NCBI RefSeq assembly: GCF_001485495.1
Contig: NZ_BCNF01000045.1
Span: forward strand, 1 to 39,673
Reading direction: 5' to 3'
Length of the DNA: 39,673 nucleotides
Source: Gordonia desulfuricans NBRC 100010
GTDB taxonomy: Bacteria > Actinomycetota > Actinomycetes > Mycobacteriales > Mycobacteriaceae
Under the pieces are notes generated by a model. It did not search any database. It was not told the DNA's origin and worked only from the letters and a program-made list of their open reading frames with translations. The position numbers and the translations under genes were made by a program. Of the stretch, positions 1 to 8,040 are shown one piece after another. Numbering within the stretch: the stretch's first letter is position 1; every line of letters begins with the position of its first letter.

Positions 1-37
1 GGCTGGCCGTGGCGTGGGCTTCCGTGCTGTTCGTTGG

Positions 38-87
38 TGGTTGAGCAGGTCGTCCTCGCGTAGCGAGGCCGCCCGGCCGTCGAAACC
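38..87 (+). repeat. Dispersed palindromic intergenic repeat, copy 1
   Basis: Runs from TGGTTGAGCAGG to TCGAAACC with an internal hairpin core (CCTCGC, three bases, GCGAGG). The same end sequences recur at 276-312, 7486-7530 and 7993-8290. Bases 51-87 match 276-312 with a single mismatch. No credible gene lies in 1-363; the open frame there is only translated repeat. Confidence 0.75.
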
Positions 88-150
88 TCCGCAGCCATCT
101 GATGGAACGCAACCACCTCTGAGGTGGTCACCCCCGAACTCGGCCGACGG

Positions 151-196
151 AGATTTCGACACGACTCGTCGCTACGCTCCTCATCGGCTCAATCAA
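151..196 (-). repeat. Dispersed intergenic repeat, inverted copy
   Basis: Begins ATTTCGACACG and ends GGCTCAATCAAC, so it is the same family as copy 1 in the opposite orientation but more diverged (TCAATCAAC where others have TCAACCAC). It lies between two plus-oriented copies, which makes the first 320 bases almost entirely repeat-derived. Confidence 0.55.
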
Positions 197-237
197 CGTA
201 ATAGGCGCGCAACACTCTTCGCGACACTTCCGTCTCG

Positions 238-312
238 ATGGTTGATTTCGACAAGCTCAATCCGACGGACCAGGACGTCCTCGCGCAGCGAGGCCGCCCG
301 GCCGTCGAAACC
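238..312 (+). repeat. Dispersed intergenic repeat, composite copy
   Basis: A partial unit (GGTTGATTTCGACAAGCTCA) is followed by a 37-base segment at 276-312 that repeats 51-87 with one mismatch. It looks like one repeat inserted in or fused to another. It ends about 50 bases before the stop codon of the dehydrogenase gene read from the other strand. Confidence 0.6.
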
Positions 313-363
313 CGGTGAGACAAGAGCGTTGGCGACCACCCCGTGGCTTCGAGTGGGGTGAAC

Positions 364-1134
364 CTACTGTGCGATCAGCTTGTTCACCGTGCGGTTGACG
401 AAGTTGGGGATGAACTTCGCGGCATTGCCCAGGACCAGGGTCTGGGTGCCGACGGAGTAGCTGGTGCGGTGCAGGAGCCGGTCGGCGCGGGTCGGGTGCA
501 CCGACTCGTAGACCTTCTCGGCGATCTGTTCCGGGGTGATCCGCACGCCGAGGGTCTGGGTGGACTTGGCGCTCGGGTCGGCCAGTGCGGTCTTGGCCCA
601 CAGCGGCCAGATGCTGACGACGCGGATGTCGTCGTGCTCCCACTCGAGTTCGAGCGCCTCGGTGAGGCCGGCGACGTAGAACTTGGTGGCGCTGTAGGTG
701 GCGATCCCCGGCTGGCCGTAGATCGCCGACGCCGATGCGATGTTGACCAGGTGCGCGCCCGGCGTCTTCTTGAGATACGGGTAGGCGGCCTGTGCACCGA
801 GGGTGACGCCGAGGGCGTCGATGTCGATCTGTGCGCGGACGGCGTCGGGGGAGATCTCGTCGAGGCGGCCGGCCTTGAGGATGCCCGCGTTGTTGTCGAG
901 GACGTCGAGGGTGCCGCCGGTGTGCGAGGTGAACTCGGCGAGGGCGTCGGCCCACTGCTGCGGGTCGCGCACGTCGAGGCGGCCGGTGATGAAGCCGGGA
1001 TGGTTGGCGGCGACCTTGTCGAGGGCGTCCTGATCGACGTCGTAGACGCCGACGGTCCAGCCCTCACGGGCGAATCGCTGTGCGGTTGCCAGTCCGATAC
1101 CGGCCGCACCGCCGGTGACGAAAATCGATGACAT
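364..1134 (-). CDS. SDR family NAD(P)-dependent oxidoreductase
   Basis: A 256-residue classical short-chain dehydrogenase. The dinucleotide motif TGGAAGIG lies at residues 7-14, the NNAG motif follows in the middle, and the catalytic YSATK sits downstream of the conserved serine stretch, so the fold and catalytic triad are complete. The acidic D at the end of strand 2 (VYDVD) suggests NAD rather than NADP, which is inference. Substrate is unknown; the C-terminal extension with basic residues resembles SDRs acting on lipid-like alcohols, but that is a weak hint. It is transcribed away from the diiron oxygenase gene, with a shared 237-base intergenic region. The start ATG at 1134 gives the standard family N-terminus. 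Confidence 0.9.
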   Translation of the reverse strand: MSSIFVTGGAAGIGLATAQRFAREGWTVGVYDVDQDALDKVAANHPGFITGRLDVRDPQQWADALAEFTSHTGGTLDVLDNNAGILKAGRLDEISPDAVRAQIDIDALGVTLGAQAAYPYLKKTPGAHLVNIASASAIYGQPGIATYSATKFYVAGLTEALELEWEHDDIRVVSIWPLWAKTALADPSAKSTQTLGVRITPEQIAEKVYESVHPTRADRLLHRTSYSVGTQTLVLGNAAKFIPNFVNRTVNKLIAQ

Positions 1135-1191
1135 TGGCTCTCCTGCCCTTGTGACCTGCGTCGATGATGTTTCGCGGGAAACTTACTCGTC

Positions 1192-1197
1192 AGTATA
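1192..1197 (-). promoter_or_regulatory. Candidate -10 box for the SDR gene
   Basis: TATACT on the minus strand, 58 bases upstream of the SDR start codon and close to the consensus. No convincing -35 is seen. The surrounding bases form a near-palindrome (ACTATACT, GACG, AGTAAGT), so a TetR-like operator overlapping the promoter is possible; this is inference. Confidence 0.35.
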
Positions 1198-1253
1198 GTC
1201 CGCTGTCTGTTTACTGGGTCACACTCCGCTGCTATCTTGACAATATGCGTTGA

Positions 1254-1301
1254 TATGACATCGTTCGTTGTCATACCGATCTGCGGATCACCCCGATCCG
1301 C
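1254..1301. promoter_or_regulatory. Two inverted repeats in the divergent intergenic region
   Basis: TATGACA at 1254-1260 faces TGTCATA at 1269-1275, and GCGGATC at 1283-1289 faces GATCCGC at 1295-1301; both are perfect. A TTGACA hexamer at 1237-1242 precedes them. They lie 70-120 bases upstream of the diiron oxygenase start and could be operators or leader hairpins for that gene. Confidence 0.35.
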
Positions 1302-1371
1302 GAACCGATGTCACACCAGATGTCACCCCCGATGCCGTAGCGGCATCCCCGACACGGAGGCACACAGCGAC

Positions 1372-2325
1372 ATGACCACCGCGATGAACCGCAGCAACCA
1401 CTCCGACTCCGACACCGACGACCTCGGCACCGTCATCAGCATGCGTGACGAGGGCACCGAGGAGGTGTCGGCACGCCTGCTGGCATCGGCGGCGCGACTC
1501 TCGCGCAATGCGATGACCGAGATCGACTGGTCGTTGCCGATGGACCCCACCAAGTACGGCTGCAGCCCGGAATGGTCGTCGCTCTACGGCACCGAGTACT
1601 GGGACGAGCTCACCGAGGAACAGCGGATCTCGGTGACGCGGCACGAGTTCGCGTCGATCATGTGCATCGGCATCTGGTTCGAGATGATCCTGCAGGAGAT
1701 GGTCGTCCGCGATCAGTACCTCGGCGACTACCACGGCTCGGAGTTCCAGTTCGCCCTCGTCGAGATCGCCGACGAGTGCCGCCACTCGATCATGTTCGCC
1801 AAGGCCAGCGAGAAGATGGTCGGCACCTCCTACAAGCCCAAGCGGATCGTCGGCAAGCTCGGCCGACTCTTCAAGGCCACGGCCAAGAACGAGGTCGCCT
1901 ATGCCGGCATCCTCGTCGCCGAAGAGGTCCTCGACGTCTTCCAGCGCGGCTGCATGCGCGACGAGCGGGTCCTCGACTTCATCCGCACCGTCAACGAGAT
2001 CCATGTGCTCGAGGAGTCGCGGCACATGAAGTTCGCCCGCGAAGAGGTTCGCGAGTCGGTCAAGGGGATCGGCTGGGCCCGCCGACAGTTCAGTGCGCTC
2101 GTGATCGCCATGGGCGCCTACATGATCGTCACCAGCCTGGTGCAGAAGAAGGCCTACGCCGACGCCGGACTCGACGCCGATCGTGCCCGCCGCGAGATGC
2201 TGGGCAATGCGCACTTCCACTCGATGATCCGCAGCAGCTGCACCCACCTGATGGAATTCCTCGACGAGGTGGGCCTGCTGACCCGCCCGGCGATGCGCTA
2301 CTACCGGAAAGCGTTCATGCTCTGA
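1372..2325 (+). CDS. AurF-like diiron oxygenase
   Basis: A 317-residue helical protein of the AurF/p-aminobenzoate N-oxygenase-like diiron family. Metal ligands appear as E-rich/H motifs: EFASI near residue 92, EIADECRH at 131-138, VAEE near 182, and HVLEESRHMKF at 211-221. Family members use a carboxylate-bridged diiron centre to oxidise substrates with O2; the substrate here cannot be told. The start at 1372 is preceded by GGAGG at 1356-1360; the upstream in-frame ATG at 1237 has no ribosome site and lies in the operator region. The stop codon shares a base with the next start, so it is co-translated with a ferredoxin-reductase that could supply its electrons. Confidence 0.8.
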   Translation: MTTAMNRSNHSDSDTDDLGTVISMRDEGTEEVSARLLASAARLSRNAMTEIDWSLPMDPTKYGCSPEWSSLYGTEYWDELTEEQRISVTRHEFASIMCIGIWFEMILQEMVVRDQYLGDYHGSEFQFALVEIADECRHSIMFAKASEKMVGTSYKPKRIVGKLGRLFKATAKNEVAYAGILVAEEVLDVFQRGCMRDERVLDFIRTVNEIHVLEESRHMKFAREEVRESVKGIGWARRQFSALVIAMGAYMIVTSLVQKKAYADAGLDADRARREMLGNAHFHSMIRSSCTHLMEFLDEVGLLTRPAMRYYRKAFML

Positions 2326-3974
2326 TGTTCGTCATCACTCAATCCTGTTGCAGCGACGCAGGATGTGTCTCGGTCTGCCCGGTCAACTGCATTCATCCGA
2401 CACCGGAGGAACGCGGTTTCGGCAGCTCCGACATCCTGCACATCGATCCCGAGGCGTGTATCGACTGCGGTGCCTGCGCCGACGCCTGCCCGGTGGACGC
2501 GATCTTCCCCGCCGACAAGCTCGGCCCGCGTGATCAGGTCTTCATCGACATCAACGCCGACTACTACAAGAACAACCCCGACGTGCGGTCGGGGTGGTCG
2601 CCGATCGGCACCACCGACGACGCCGACGACCGTCCCTCGATCAGCTACCCGGAGATCCCGAAACTGCCTGCCGGACTGCGGATCGCTCTGGTCGGGACCG
2701 GCCCGGCCGGCGGCTATGCACTGCGCACCCTGCTCGACCGCACCGAGGCGCAGGTCACCGTGATCGACCGCCTGCCCACCGCCGGTGGTCTGGTGCGTGC
2801 GGGAGTCGCGCCGGATCACCCCGGCACCAAGGGGGTGCTGCGGGGCTTCGACCTGCTCTACCGCGACCTGAAGGTCACCATGGCCACCAACGTCGAGGTG
2901 GGCGACCCGGACATCCCGCGCGACGACCGCGTCGGCGTGGTCTCACCGGCCGAACTGGCCGACCACTTCGACGCCGTGTTCTACGCCGTCGGCGCGAGTG
3001 AGGCCCGGCGCCTGGGGGTCCCGGGTGAGGACCTGCCCGGTTCCACCTCGGCCACCGACCTCGTCGCCTGGTACAACGCCGTGCCCGGTGCCGACGCCGC
3101 ACCGCCGATCCGGCGCAACACCGACGACGACCCGGCCTCCGGTCGTGCCGTCGTCGTGGGTACCGGCAACGTGGCCCTCGACGTGGCCCGCATCCTGGTC
3201 TCGCCGCCGGAACTGTTGGCCACCACCGACATCGCCGACCGCGCACTGGCGTTGCTGCGGGAACAGAACGTCCACGAGGTGGTGCTGCTCGGCCGCCGCG
3301 ACCAGGCCAACGCGGCCTACACCTCCGCCGAATACCGTGCGCTGTCGACGATCCCGGGAGTCGAGGTGGTGGTCCACGACGACCCCGACGCCGAACTCCC
3401 GGACTTCTCGGCACCGGCGGCGACGCAGCGTCGTCGGATCGTGTTCCTGTTCCACTCCGCACCCGAGGAGATCATCGGTGACGGCCGCGTCGAGGGGGTC
3501 GTGGTGACCTCCGGGACGCGACGACACACCATTGCCGCCGATCTCGCGGTACGGTCCATCGGCTACCGGTCGGTGCCGATCGCCGGACTGCCCTTCGACT
3601 CCGGCCGCGGCGTCTTCCCGAACACCGACGGCCGCCTGCTCGACGACGACGGCACGGTGATCCCCGGTGCCTACGTCCTCGGCTGGGCCAAGCGGGGACC
3701 GAGCGGGGGGATCGGCGCCAACAAGCAGTGTGCGCAGGACACCGTCGAGGAGTTCCTCGCCGACGCCGCCGCCGGGAAACTGGTGCGCAGCACGCGTGGG
3801 CCGGAGGAGTTCGCGGCATTGCTGCGCAGCCGGACCCGCCAGGTGATCGGGTACCGGGGGATGCGGGCCATCGACCGGATGGAACGCCGCCGCGGTGCCG
3901 AGCAGGGTCGTCCGCGCGTCAAGTTCACCCGGGTCGCCGACATGGTGGGGGCTGCCGGGTTGCGCAAACGCTGA
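2325..3974 (+). CDS. Ferredoxin/ferredoxin-NADP+ reductase fusion (FprB type)
   Basis: A 549-residue protein. Residues 1-75 are a bacterial ferredoxin with cysteines at 8, 9, 14, 18 and 22 and the classic set at 45, 48, 51 and 55, consistent with a 7Fe or 8Fe ferredoxin. From about residue 118 follows an adrenodoxin-reductase-like flavoprotein with the FAD motif VGTGPAGG and, near residue 275, the NADPH motif VVVGTGNVALDVAR. This is the layout of mycobacterial FprB. It moves electrons between NADPH and ferredoxin. The ATG at 2325 overlaps the TGA of the diiron oxygenase gene, so the pair is an operon and the reductase is the obvious redox partner. An upstream extension in this frame is an artefact of overlap with the oxygenase gene. 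Confidence 0.88.
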   Translation: MFVITQSCCSDAGCVSVCPVNCIHPTPEERGFGSSDILHIDPEACIDCGACADACPVDAIFPADKLGPRDQVFIDINADYYKNNPDVRSGWSPIGTTDDADDRPSISYPEIPKLPAGLRIALVGTGPAGGYALRTLLDRTEAQVTVIDRLPTAGGLVRAGVAPDHPGTKGVLRGFDLLYRDLKVTMATNVEVGDPDIPRDDRVGVVSPAELADHFDAVFYAVGASEARRLGVPGEDLPGSTSATDLVAWYNAVPGADAAPPIRRNTDDDPASGRAVVVGTGNVALDVARILVSPPELLATTDIADRALALLREQNVHEVVLLGRRDQANAAYTSAEYRALSTIPGVEVVVHDDPDAELPDFSAPAATQRRRIVFLFHSAPEEIIGDGRVEGVVVTSGTRRHTIAADLAVRSIGYRSVPIAGLPFDSGRGVFPNTDGRLLDDDGTVIPGAYVLGWAKRGPSGGIGANKQCAQDTVEEFLADAAAGKLVRSTRGPEEFAALLRSRTRQVIGYRGMRAIDRMERRRGAEQGRPRVKFTRVADMVGAAGLRKR

Positions 3975-4009
3975 CCGGCGGGCGGTCTCACGACGGCCCG
4001 ATGCCGCGA

Positions 4010-4047
4010 GTGAGGTGAACACAACTGGGATGTAACACCGGGGCAAG
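4010..4047 (+). promoter_or_regulatory. GlnR-like operator upstream of the nitrite reductase operon
   Basis: Four half-sites at exact 11-base spacing: GTGAG, ACAAC, GTAAC, GCAAG, each separated by six bases. The actinobacterial GlnR box is roughly GTnAC, n6, GaAAC, n6, GTnAC, n6, GAAAC, so matches are partial but correctly phased. It ends 34 bases before the first gene of the operon. Binding is inferred. Confidence 0.42.
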
Positions 4048-4080
4048 TCGCCCTTCACGTGGGCTCGGGACCCTGGCGTC

Positions 4081-4428
4081 ATGTCCAGTACTCCGCACTT
4101 CCTGCAGGGCGTGTTCGCGTTCACCGGATCGGGCCTGTCCAAGCCCGCACCGATCGACCCCACCCTGACCTATGTGGTGCCGCCGGGGATGACCGTTCAG
4201 CCGCTGTACTTCCGGGGAGGGAACAGCAGCGACGAACTCGTCCACGTGACACTCATGCGCGACGGGAAACCCATGCGGATGTTCCCGATGGGAGCGCGCA
4301 GCGCGGTCAACGTGCCGCTGCGGGTGGTGGAGGACGTCGACCCGGACTCGGTCCTCGAACTCGTCCTCGCCGCACCCGAGGGGTGTGCCGGTGAGGTCGT
4401 GATCGACTTCGGAATGGTCATCATCTGA
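4081..4428 (+). CDS. Small protein of unknown function, first gene of the nirBD operon
   Basis: A 115-residue protein I do not recognise. It has no cysteine ladder or signal peptide, and only one cysteine (in EGCAGEV). Residues alternate in a way typical of an all-beta sandwich: repeated short strands with Pro/Gly turns (YVVPPGMTVQPLYFRGG, VPLRVVEDVDPDSVLELVL). Its TGA at 4426-4428 overlaps the nirB ATG at 4428, so it is translationally coupled to nitrite reductase. A role in assembly, substrate delivery or regulation of nitrite reduction is inference from position only. The ATG at 4081 follows the GlnR-like box by 34 bases, with no strong ribosome site. Confidence 0.75.
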   Translation: MSSTPHFLQGVFAFTGSGLSKPAPIDPTLTYVVPPGMTVQPLYFRGGNSSDELVHVTLMRDGKPMRMFPMGARSAVNVPLRVVEDVDPDSVLELVLAAPEGCAGEVVIDFGMVII

Positions 4429-6920
4429 TGGCCGACGGTGCGCCGCGTCGGCGGCTGGTGGTGGTGGGCAACGGGATGGCCGGTGCCCGCACCGTCGAGG
4501 AGATCCTCACCCGTGGTGGTGCCGAGCAGTTCGACATCACGATGATCGGCGACGAACCCTACGGCAACTACAACCGCATCATGCTCAGTCATGTGCTGGC
4601 CGGCGAGACCACCGTCGACGACGACGATCTCATGCTCAACCCGATGGCCTGGTACTCCGAGAACGGGGTCACGCTGCACGCCGGCGACCGGGCGGTCTCG
4701 ATCGACCGGTTCGCCAAGACCGTCACCTGCGAGAGCGACCGGGTCATCGCCTTCGACGTGCTCATCATCGCGACCGGCTCGCATACGTTCTTCCCCAACA
4801 TGGACGGCCTGCGGGAACCCGACGGCCGGCTCGCGCGTGGGGTTTTCGGCTTCCGCACCATCGCCGACACCAACGGCATGCTCGACATGGCCACCTCGCG
4901 TGATCACGTACGTGCGGTGGTCATCGGCGGCGGATTGCTCGGCCTCGAGGCGGCCTATGGCCTCAAGACCCAGGGTGTGGCGGTCGACGTGGTGCATTCG
5001 CCCGGGCACCTGATGAACCAGCAGCTCGACGAGCGCGGCGGAAAGGTGTTGCGCAACAAGATCGAAGAGCTCGGCGTGGGCGTGTACACGGGTAAGCGCA
5101 CCACCGCGGTGCTGCGCGACGGCACCGGCGCGGTGTCGGGGGTGGGATTCACCGACGGTGGATCGCTGCCCGCCGACATGATCGTGGTGACCGCCGGCAT
5201 CCGACCCAATGTCGAGATCGCGCGGAGTGCCGGTCTCGTCATCGAACGCGGAATCGTCGTCGACGATCAGATGCGGTGCGAGGACGAGGGATTCATCTAC
5301 GCGGTCGGCGAGTGTGCTCAGCATCGCAGCGAGGTCTACGGGCTGGTGGCGCCGCTGTGGGAGCAGGCGGTGGTGCTCGCCGATGTGATCACCGGGGCCG
5401 ATCCGCAAGCGGAGTACCACGGTTCGCGGCTGACCACCAAGCTCAAGGTCGCCGGTGTCGACGTCGCGGCGATGGGTGTCAAGGGACCCGAACGTGAGGA
5501 CGACGAGTTCGTCCAGTTCTACGAACCCCGCTCGGGTATCTACAAGAGCGTCGTGGTGCGCGACAACAAGCTGATCGGAGCGATGCTCCTCGGCGACATC
5601 TCCAAGGCCAACTTCCTCACCCAGGCCTTCGACGAGAAGGTGCCGCTGCCCGACGAGCGCATCTCGATGCTGTTCGACATGGGCGCACCCAGTGCGCAGA
5701 CCGGTGCCGCCGAACTCGCCGACGACGTCCAGGTGTGCAACTGCAACGGCGTCACCAAGGGTGATCTCGTGGCATGTGTCCGCGGCGGGTGCACCAGCGT
5801 CGCCGAGGTGTGTGCGGCCACCCGCGCCGGCAAGGGCTGTGGATCGTGCAAGGGCCTCGTGGCCGACATCGTCGAATATGCGGCAGGTGACGCGCTGACC
5901 GCCGACGCCGCCGCGGACTGGTATGTGCCGGCCATCCCGCTGACCAAACCCGAACTGATCGACACCATTCGGCGGCAGGATCTCCGGTCGGTGAGCGAGG
6001 TGTTCGCCGCGCTCGCGCCCGACGGCGAGGACGCCGCGTCCAAGATGCCGCTCGCCTCGTTGCTGCGGGTCGTCTGGGGTGCCGACTGGCGACGCGAACC
6101 CGGTGCGTTGTTCGTCAACGACCGCGTACACGCCAACATCCAGCGCGACGGCACGTTTTCGGTGGTACCGCAGATGAAGGGCGGGGTCACCTCGCCGGAC
6201 CAGCTGCGCAAGATCGCCGACGTCGCGGAGAAATACGACATCCCGATGATCAAGGCCACCGGCGGCCAGCGCCTGGATCTGTTGGGGGTCAAGAAAGAAG
6301 ACCTGCCGAAGGTGTGGGCGGACCTGGATATGCCGTCGGGATACGCCTACGGCAAGAGCTTCCGCACGGTGAAGACCTGTGTGGGAACCGACTATTGCCG
6401 CTTCGGACTCGGGGATTCGACATCGCTGGGCATCGCCATCGAGTCCCGATTCCAGGGCCTGGAGACCCCGGCGAAGCTCAAACTCGCCGTCACCGGCTGT
6501 CCGCGCAACTGCGCCGAGGCCCTGTGCAAGGACTTCGGGGTGGTCGCGGTGGGCGACGGCCGCTGGGAGATCTACGTCGGCGGGGCGGCAGGCGCCCACA
6601 TCCGCAAGGGGGATCTGCTCGCCACGGTCGACTCACCGGAGGAGGTGGTTCGCCTGTGCGGCTTGTTCATCCAGTTCTACCGCGAGAACGCCAAGTGGCT
6701 CGAACGCACCTATGCGTGGGTGCCACGGATCGGGATCGAGGAGATCCGGGAGATCGTCGTCGCCGACCGTGACGGCGTGGTCGCCGGACTGCAGGAACGT
6801 ATCGACGACGCCGTCGCCGGCTACGTCGATCCGTGGCTCGACCGGCAGGAGCCGAAGTCGGCGGCCCAGTTCACCTCGGCGCTCCCGTTGCTGCCGCTGC
6901 CCCAGGTGCCGGTCCGATGA
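4428..6920 (+). CDS. nirB: Assimilatory nitrite reductase [NAD(P)H], large subunit NirB
   Basis: An 830-residue NirB. The N-terminal half is a pyridine nucleotide-disulfide oxidoreductase: FAD motif VVVGNGMAGAR near residues 8-18 and NAD(P)H motif VVIGGGLLGLEAA near 163-175. A BFD-like [2Fe-2S] domain follows with Cys437, 439, 471 and 474. The C-terminal half is the sirohaem/[4Fe-4S] module, with ligands Cys651, 657, 691 and 695 in a C-x5-C and C-x3-C arrangement. All cofactor residues are present, so it should reduce nitrite to ammonium in the cytoplasm. It overlaps both neighbours (ATG in the upstream TGA, nirD ATG within its last codons). Long reverse-strand frames over this gene are shadows. 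Confidence 0.96.
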   Translation: MADGAPRRRLVVVGNGMAGARTVEEILTRGGAEQFDITMIGDEPYGNYNRIMLSHVLAGETTVDDDDLMLNPMAWYSENGVTLHAGDRAVSIDRFAKTVTCESDRVIAFDVLIIATGSHTFFPNMDGLREPDGRLARGVFGFRTIADTNGMLDMATSRDHVRAVVIGGGLLGLEAAYGLKTQGVAVDVVHSPGHLMNQQLDERGGKVLRNKIEELGVGVYTGKRTTAVLRDGTGAVSGVGFTDGGSLPADMIVVTAGIRPNVEIARSAGLVIERGIVVDDQMRCEDEGFIYAVGECAQHRSEVYGLVAPLWEQAVVLADVITGADPQAEYHGSRLTTKLKVAGVDVAAMGVKGPEREDDEFVQFYEPRSGIYKSVVVRDNKLIGAMLLGDISKANFLTQAFDEKVPLPDERISMLFDMGAPSAQTGAAELADDVQVCNCNGVTKGDLVACVRGGCTSVAEVCAATRAGKGCGSCKGLVADIVEYAAGDALTADAAADWYVPAIPLTKPELIDTIRRQDLRSVSEVFAALAPDGEDAASKMPLASLLRVVWGADWRREPGALFVNDRVHANIQRDGTFSVVPQMKGGVTSPDQLRKIADVAEKYDIPMIKATGGQRLDLLGVKKEDLPKVWADLDMPSGYAYGKSFRTVKTCVGTDYCRFGLGDSTSLGIAIESRFQGLETPAKLKLAVTGCPRNCAEALCKDFGVVAVGDGRWEIYVGGAAGAHIRKGDLLATVDSPEEVVRLCGLFIQFYRENAKWLERTYAWVPRIGIEEIREIVVADRDGVVAGLQERIDDAVAGYVDPWLDRQEPKSAAQFTSALPLLPLPQVPVR

Positions 6921-7246
6921 CCGCCGTCGACCCGCAGACCACCCGACCCGTCGCAGTGGGTCCCGATACCGACCTGATGCCGGGCGAGGGACGCGCATAT
7001 GCGCTGGGGAACAAGCAGGTCGCGGTCTTCCGGATGACCGACGGGACCCTACGGGCGACGTCGGCGGTGTGTCCGCACAAGGCCGGTCCGCTGGCCGACG
7101 GCCAGTTCGACCTCGGCAAGGTGGTCTGCCCGCTGCACCAGTACGCGTTCTCCTTCGCCACCGGCACCTGCTCGACCGACGGGATCGGCACCGTCGAGAC
7201 CTACCGGGCCGACGATCGTGACGGCCAGATCGTGGTGTGGGTCTGA
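6917..7246 (+). CDS. nirD: Nitrite reductase small subunit NirD (Rieske-type)
   Basis: A 109-residue Rieske-fold subunit. The motifs CPHKAGPL (Cys52, His54) and CPLHQYAFSF (Cys71, His74) form a complete C-x-H plus C-x2-H set, so unlike enterobacterial NirD it should bind a [2Fe-2S] cluster. The ATG at 6917 overlaps the nirB stop by four bases (ATGA), which fixes the start over longer upstream options in frame. It partners NirB in assimilatory nitrite reduction. After its stop, 7247-7373 contains no gene and leads into a tandem repeat array. Confidence 0.93.
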   Translation: MTAVDPQTTRPVAVGPDTDLMPGEGRAYALGNKQVAVFRMTDGTLRATSAVCPHKAGPLADGQFDLGKVVCPLHQYAFSFATGTCSTDGIGTVETYRADDRDGQIVVWV

Positions 7247-7373
7247 CACTTCGATGACAGCGTGGTCATCGATGTCCCGGACGGCACCGACACCACACAC
7301 CGGGTGCATGGGGGCCGGTGCGTGATGGGGTGGCGTCCGGGACTTCTGTTCTCGGATTGTGTGTTGGTTTCTG

Positions 7374-7530
7374 GTGGTTGAGCAGGAGCCCTACCGTGGT
7401 TGAGCAGGACCCCTACAGTGGTTGAGCAGGACCACTACGGTGCTTGAGCAGGGACTCCCTACGGTGGTTGAGCAGGACGCCTACGGTGGTTGAGCAGGGA
7501 CCGAGCGGAGCGAGGACCCGTGTCGAAACC
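7374..7530 (+). repeat. Tandem 22-base repeat array ending in a full dispersed repeat
   Basis: Units start at 7374, 7396, 7418, 7440 (24 bases), 7464 and 7486. Each begins GTGGTTGAGCAGG (the fourth GTGCTTGAGCAGG), and the first five end in CTAC plus one base. The last unit continues through GGACCGAGCGGAGCGAGGAC to CGTGTCGAAACC, a complete copy of the dispersed repeat. The array faces the 3' end of the GIY-YIG gene. The 7247-7564 stretch holds nothing else. Confidence 0.85.
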
Positions 7531-7564
7531 TTGGTGAGCCGAGCGCGTTACGCGACCAGGGGAG

Positions 7565-7855
7565 TCATCGCCGCTCCCACGGCCGCCGGGCAAGCCACCG
7601 CAACGCGTCGAAGTCACCGTCGATCAGCGCCTTGCGTTTGGCTCGTGACCAGCCCTGGACCTGCTTCTCGGCCTTGTACGCCTCGCCGATGTCGACGAAC
7701 TCCGCGAGATAGGCGACGCGCACAGGGCGTCGTCGGCGGGTGAAGGCTGCGCCGACACCGGCGTTGTGTTCGTGGAGTCTTCGCTCGATATTGCGAGTGC
7801 TGCCGACGTAGTAGCTTCCGTCGGCGCATTCCAAGATGTACATGAACGCGCTCAT
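7565..7855 (-). CDS. GIY-YIG nuclease family protein (UPF0213/YhbQ-like)
   Basis: A 96-residue single-domain GIY-YIG protein. MYILECADGSYYVGST carries the split Y-I-L / Y-V-G motif at residues 5-20, followed by RRLHEHN with the conserved arginine and a downstream E in YKAEKQVQGW. Length and order match the small UPF0213 family, whose cellular role is unclear. The ATG at 7855 or the ATG at 7843 gives the usual start; a GTG at 7972 would add about 39 low-complexity His/Pro-rich residues and is less likely. The striking feature is context: the gene is enclosed by oppositely oriented copies of the same repeat, with a 44-base near-perfect match at 7486-7530 and 7993-8037. Confidence 0.85.
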   Translation of the reverse strand: MSAFMYILECADGSYYVGSTRNIERRLHEHNAGVGAAFTRRRRPVRVAYLAEFVDIGEAYKAEKQVQGWSRAKRKALIDGDFDALRWLARRPWERR

Positions 7856-7992
7856 GGGAACACTGTCGCCGATCGCGGGCCGCGACTCCGCCGACGTCGG
7901 AGTCAAATGTGGATGACGACGTTGATGGGGATGAGTGTGGTGATCGACGGCGTCAGCGGCGGTGGTGGTCACCTGACAGGGTAGGTGACAGG

Positions 7993-8040
7993 GGTTTCGA
8001 CACGGGTCCTCGCTTCGCTCGGTCCCTGCTCAACCATCGT
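7993..8040 (-). repeat. Dispersed repeat, inverted partner of 7486-7530
   Basis: GGTTTCGACACGGGTCCTCG leading to CCCTGCTCAACCA; the reverse complement of 7486-7530 with a single mismatch over about 44 bases. Together they form a long inverted repeat around the GIY-YIG gene. Confidence 0.85.

Noticed and set aside
14..361. 115-residue plus-strand frame at the window start
   Set aside because: It is a translation of the dispersed repeats (the same SSRSEAARPSKP peptide appears twice) with no other coding signal.
1572..2324. Upstream extension of the ferredoxin-reductase frame
   Set aside because: It overlaps the diiron oxygenase in another frame and is Arg/Pro-rich; the ferredoxin domain begins exactly at the ATG at 2325.
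4197..6599. 800-residue reverse frame opposite nirB
   Set aside because: Shadow of a high-GC gene: His/Arg/Gly-rich, no motifs, while nirB on the other strand has every cofactor residue.
7374..7530. Possible CRISPR array
   Set aside because: The units are directly tandem, with only about 9-11 variable bases and no spacers of 25-40 bases; no cas genes are nearby.
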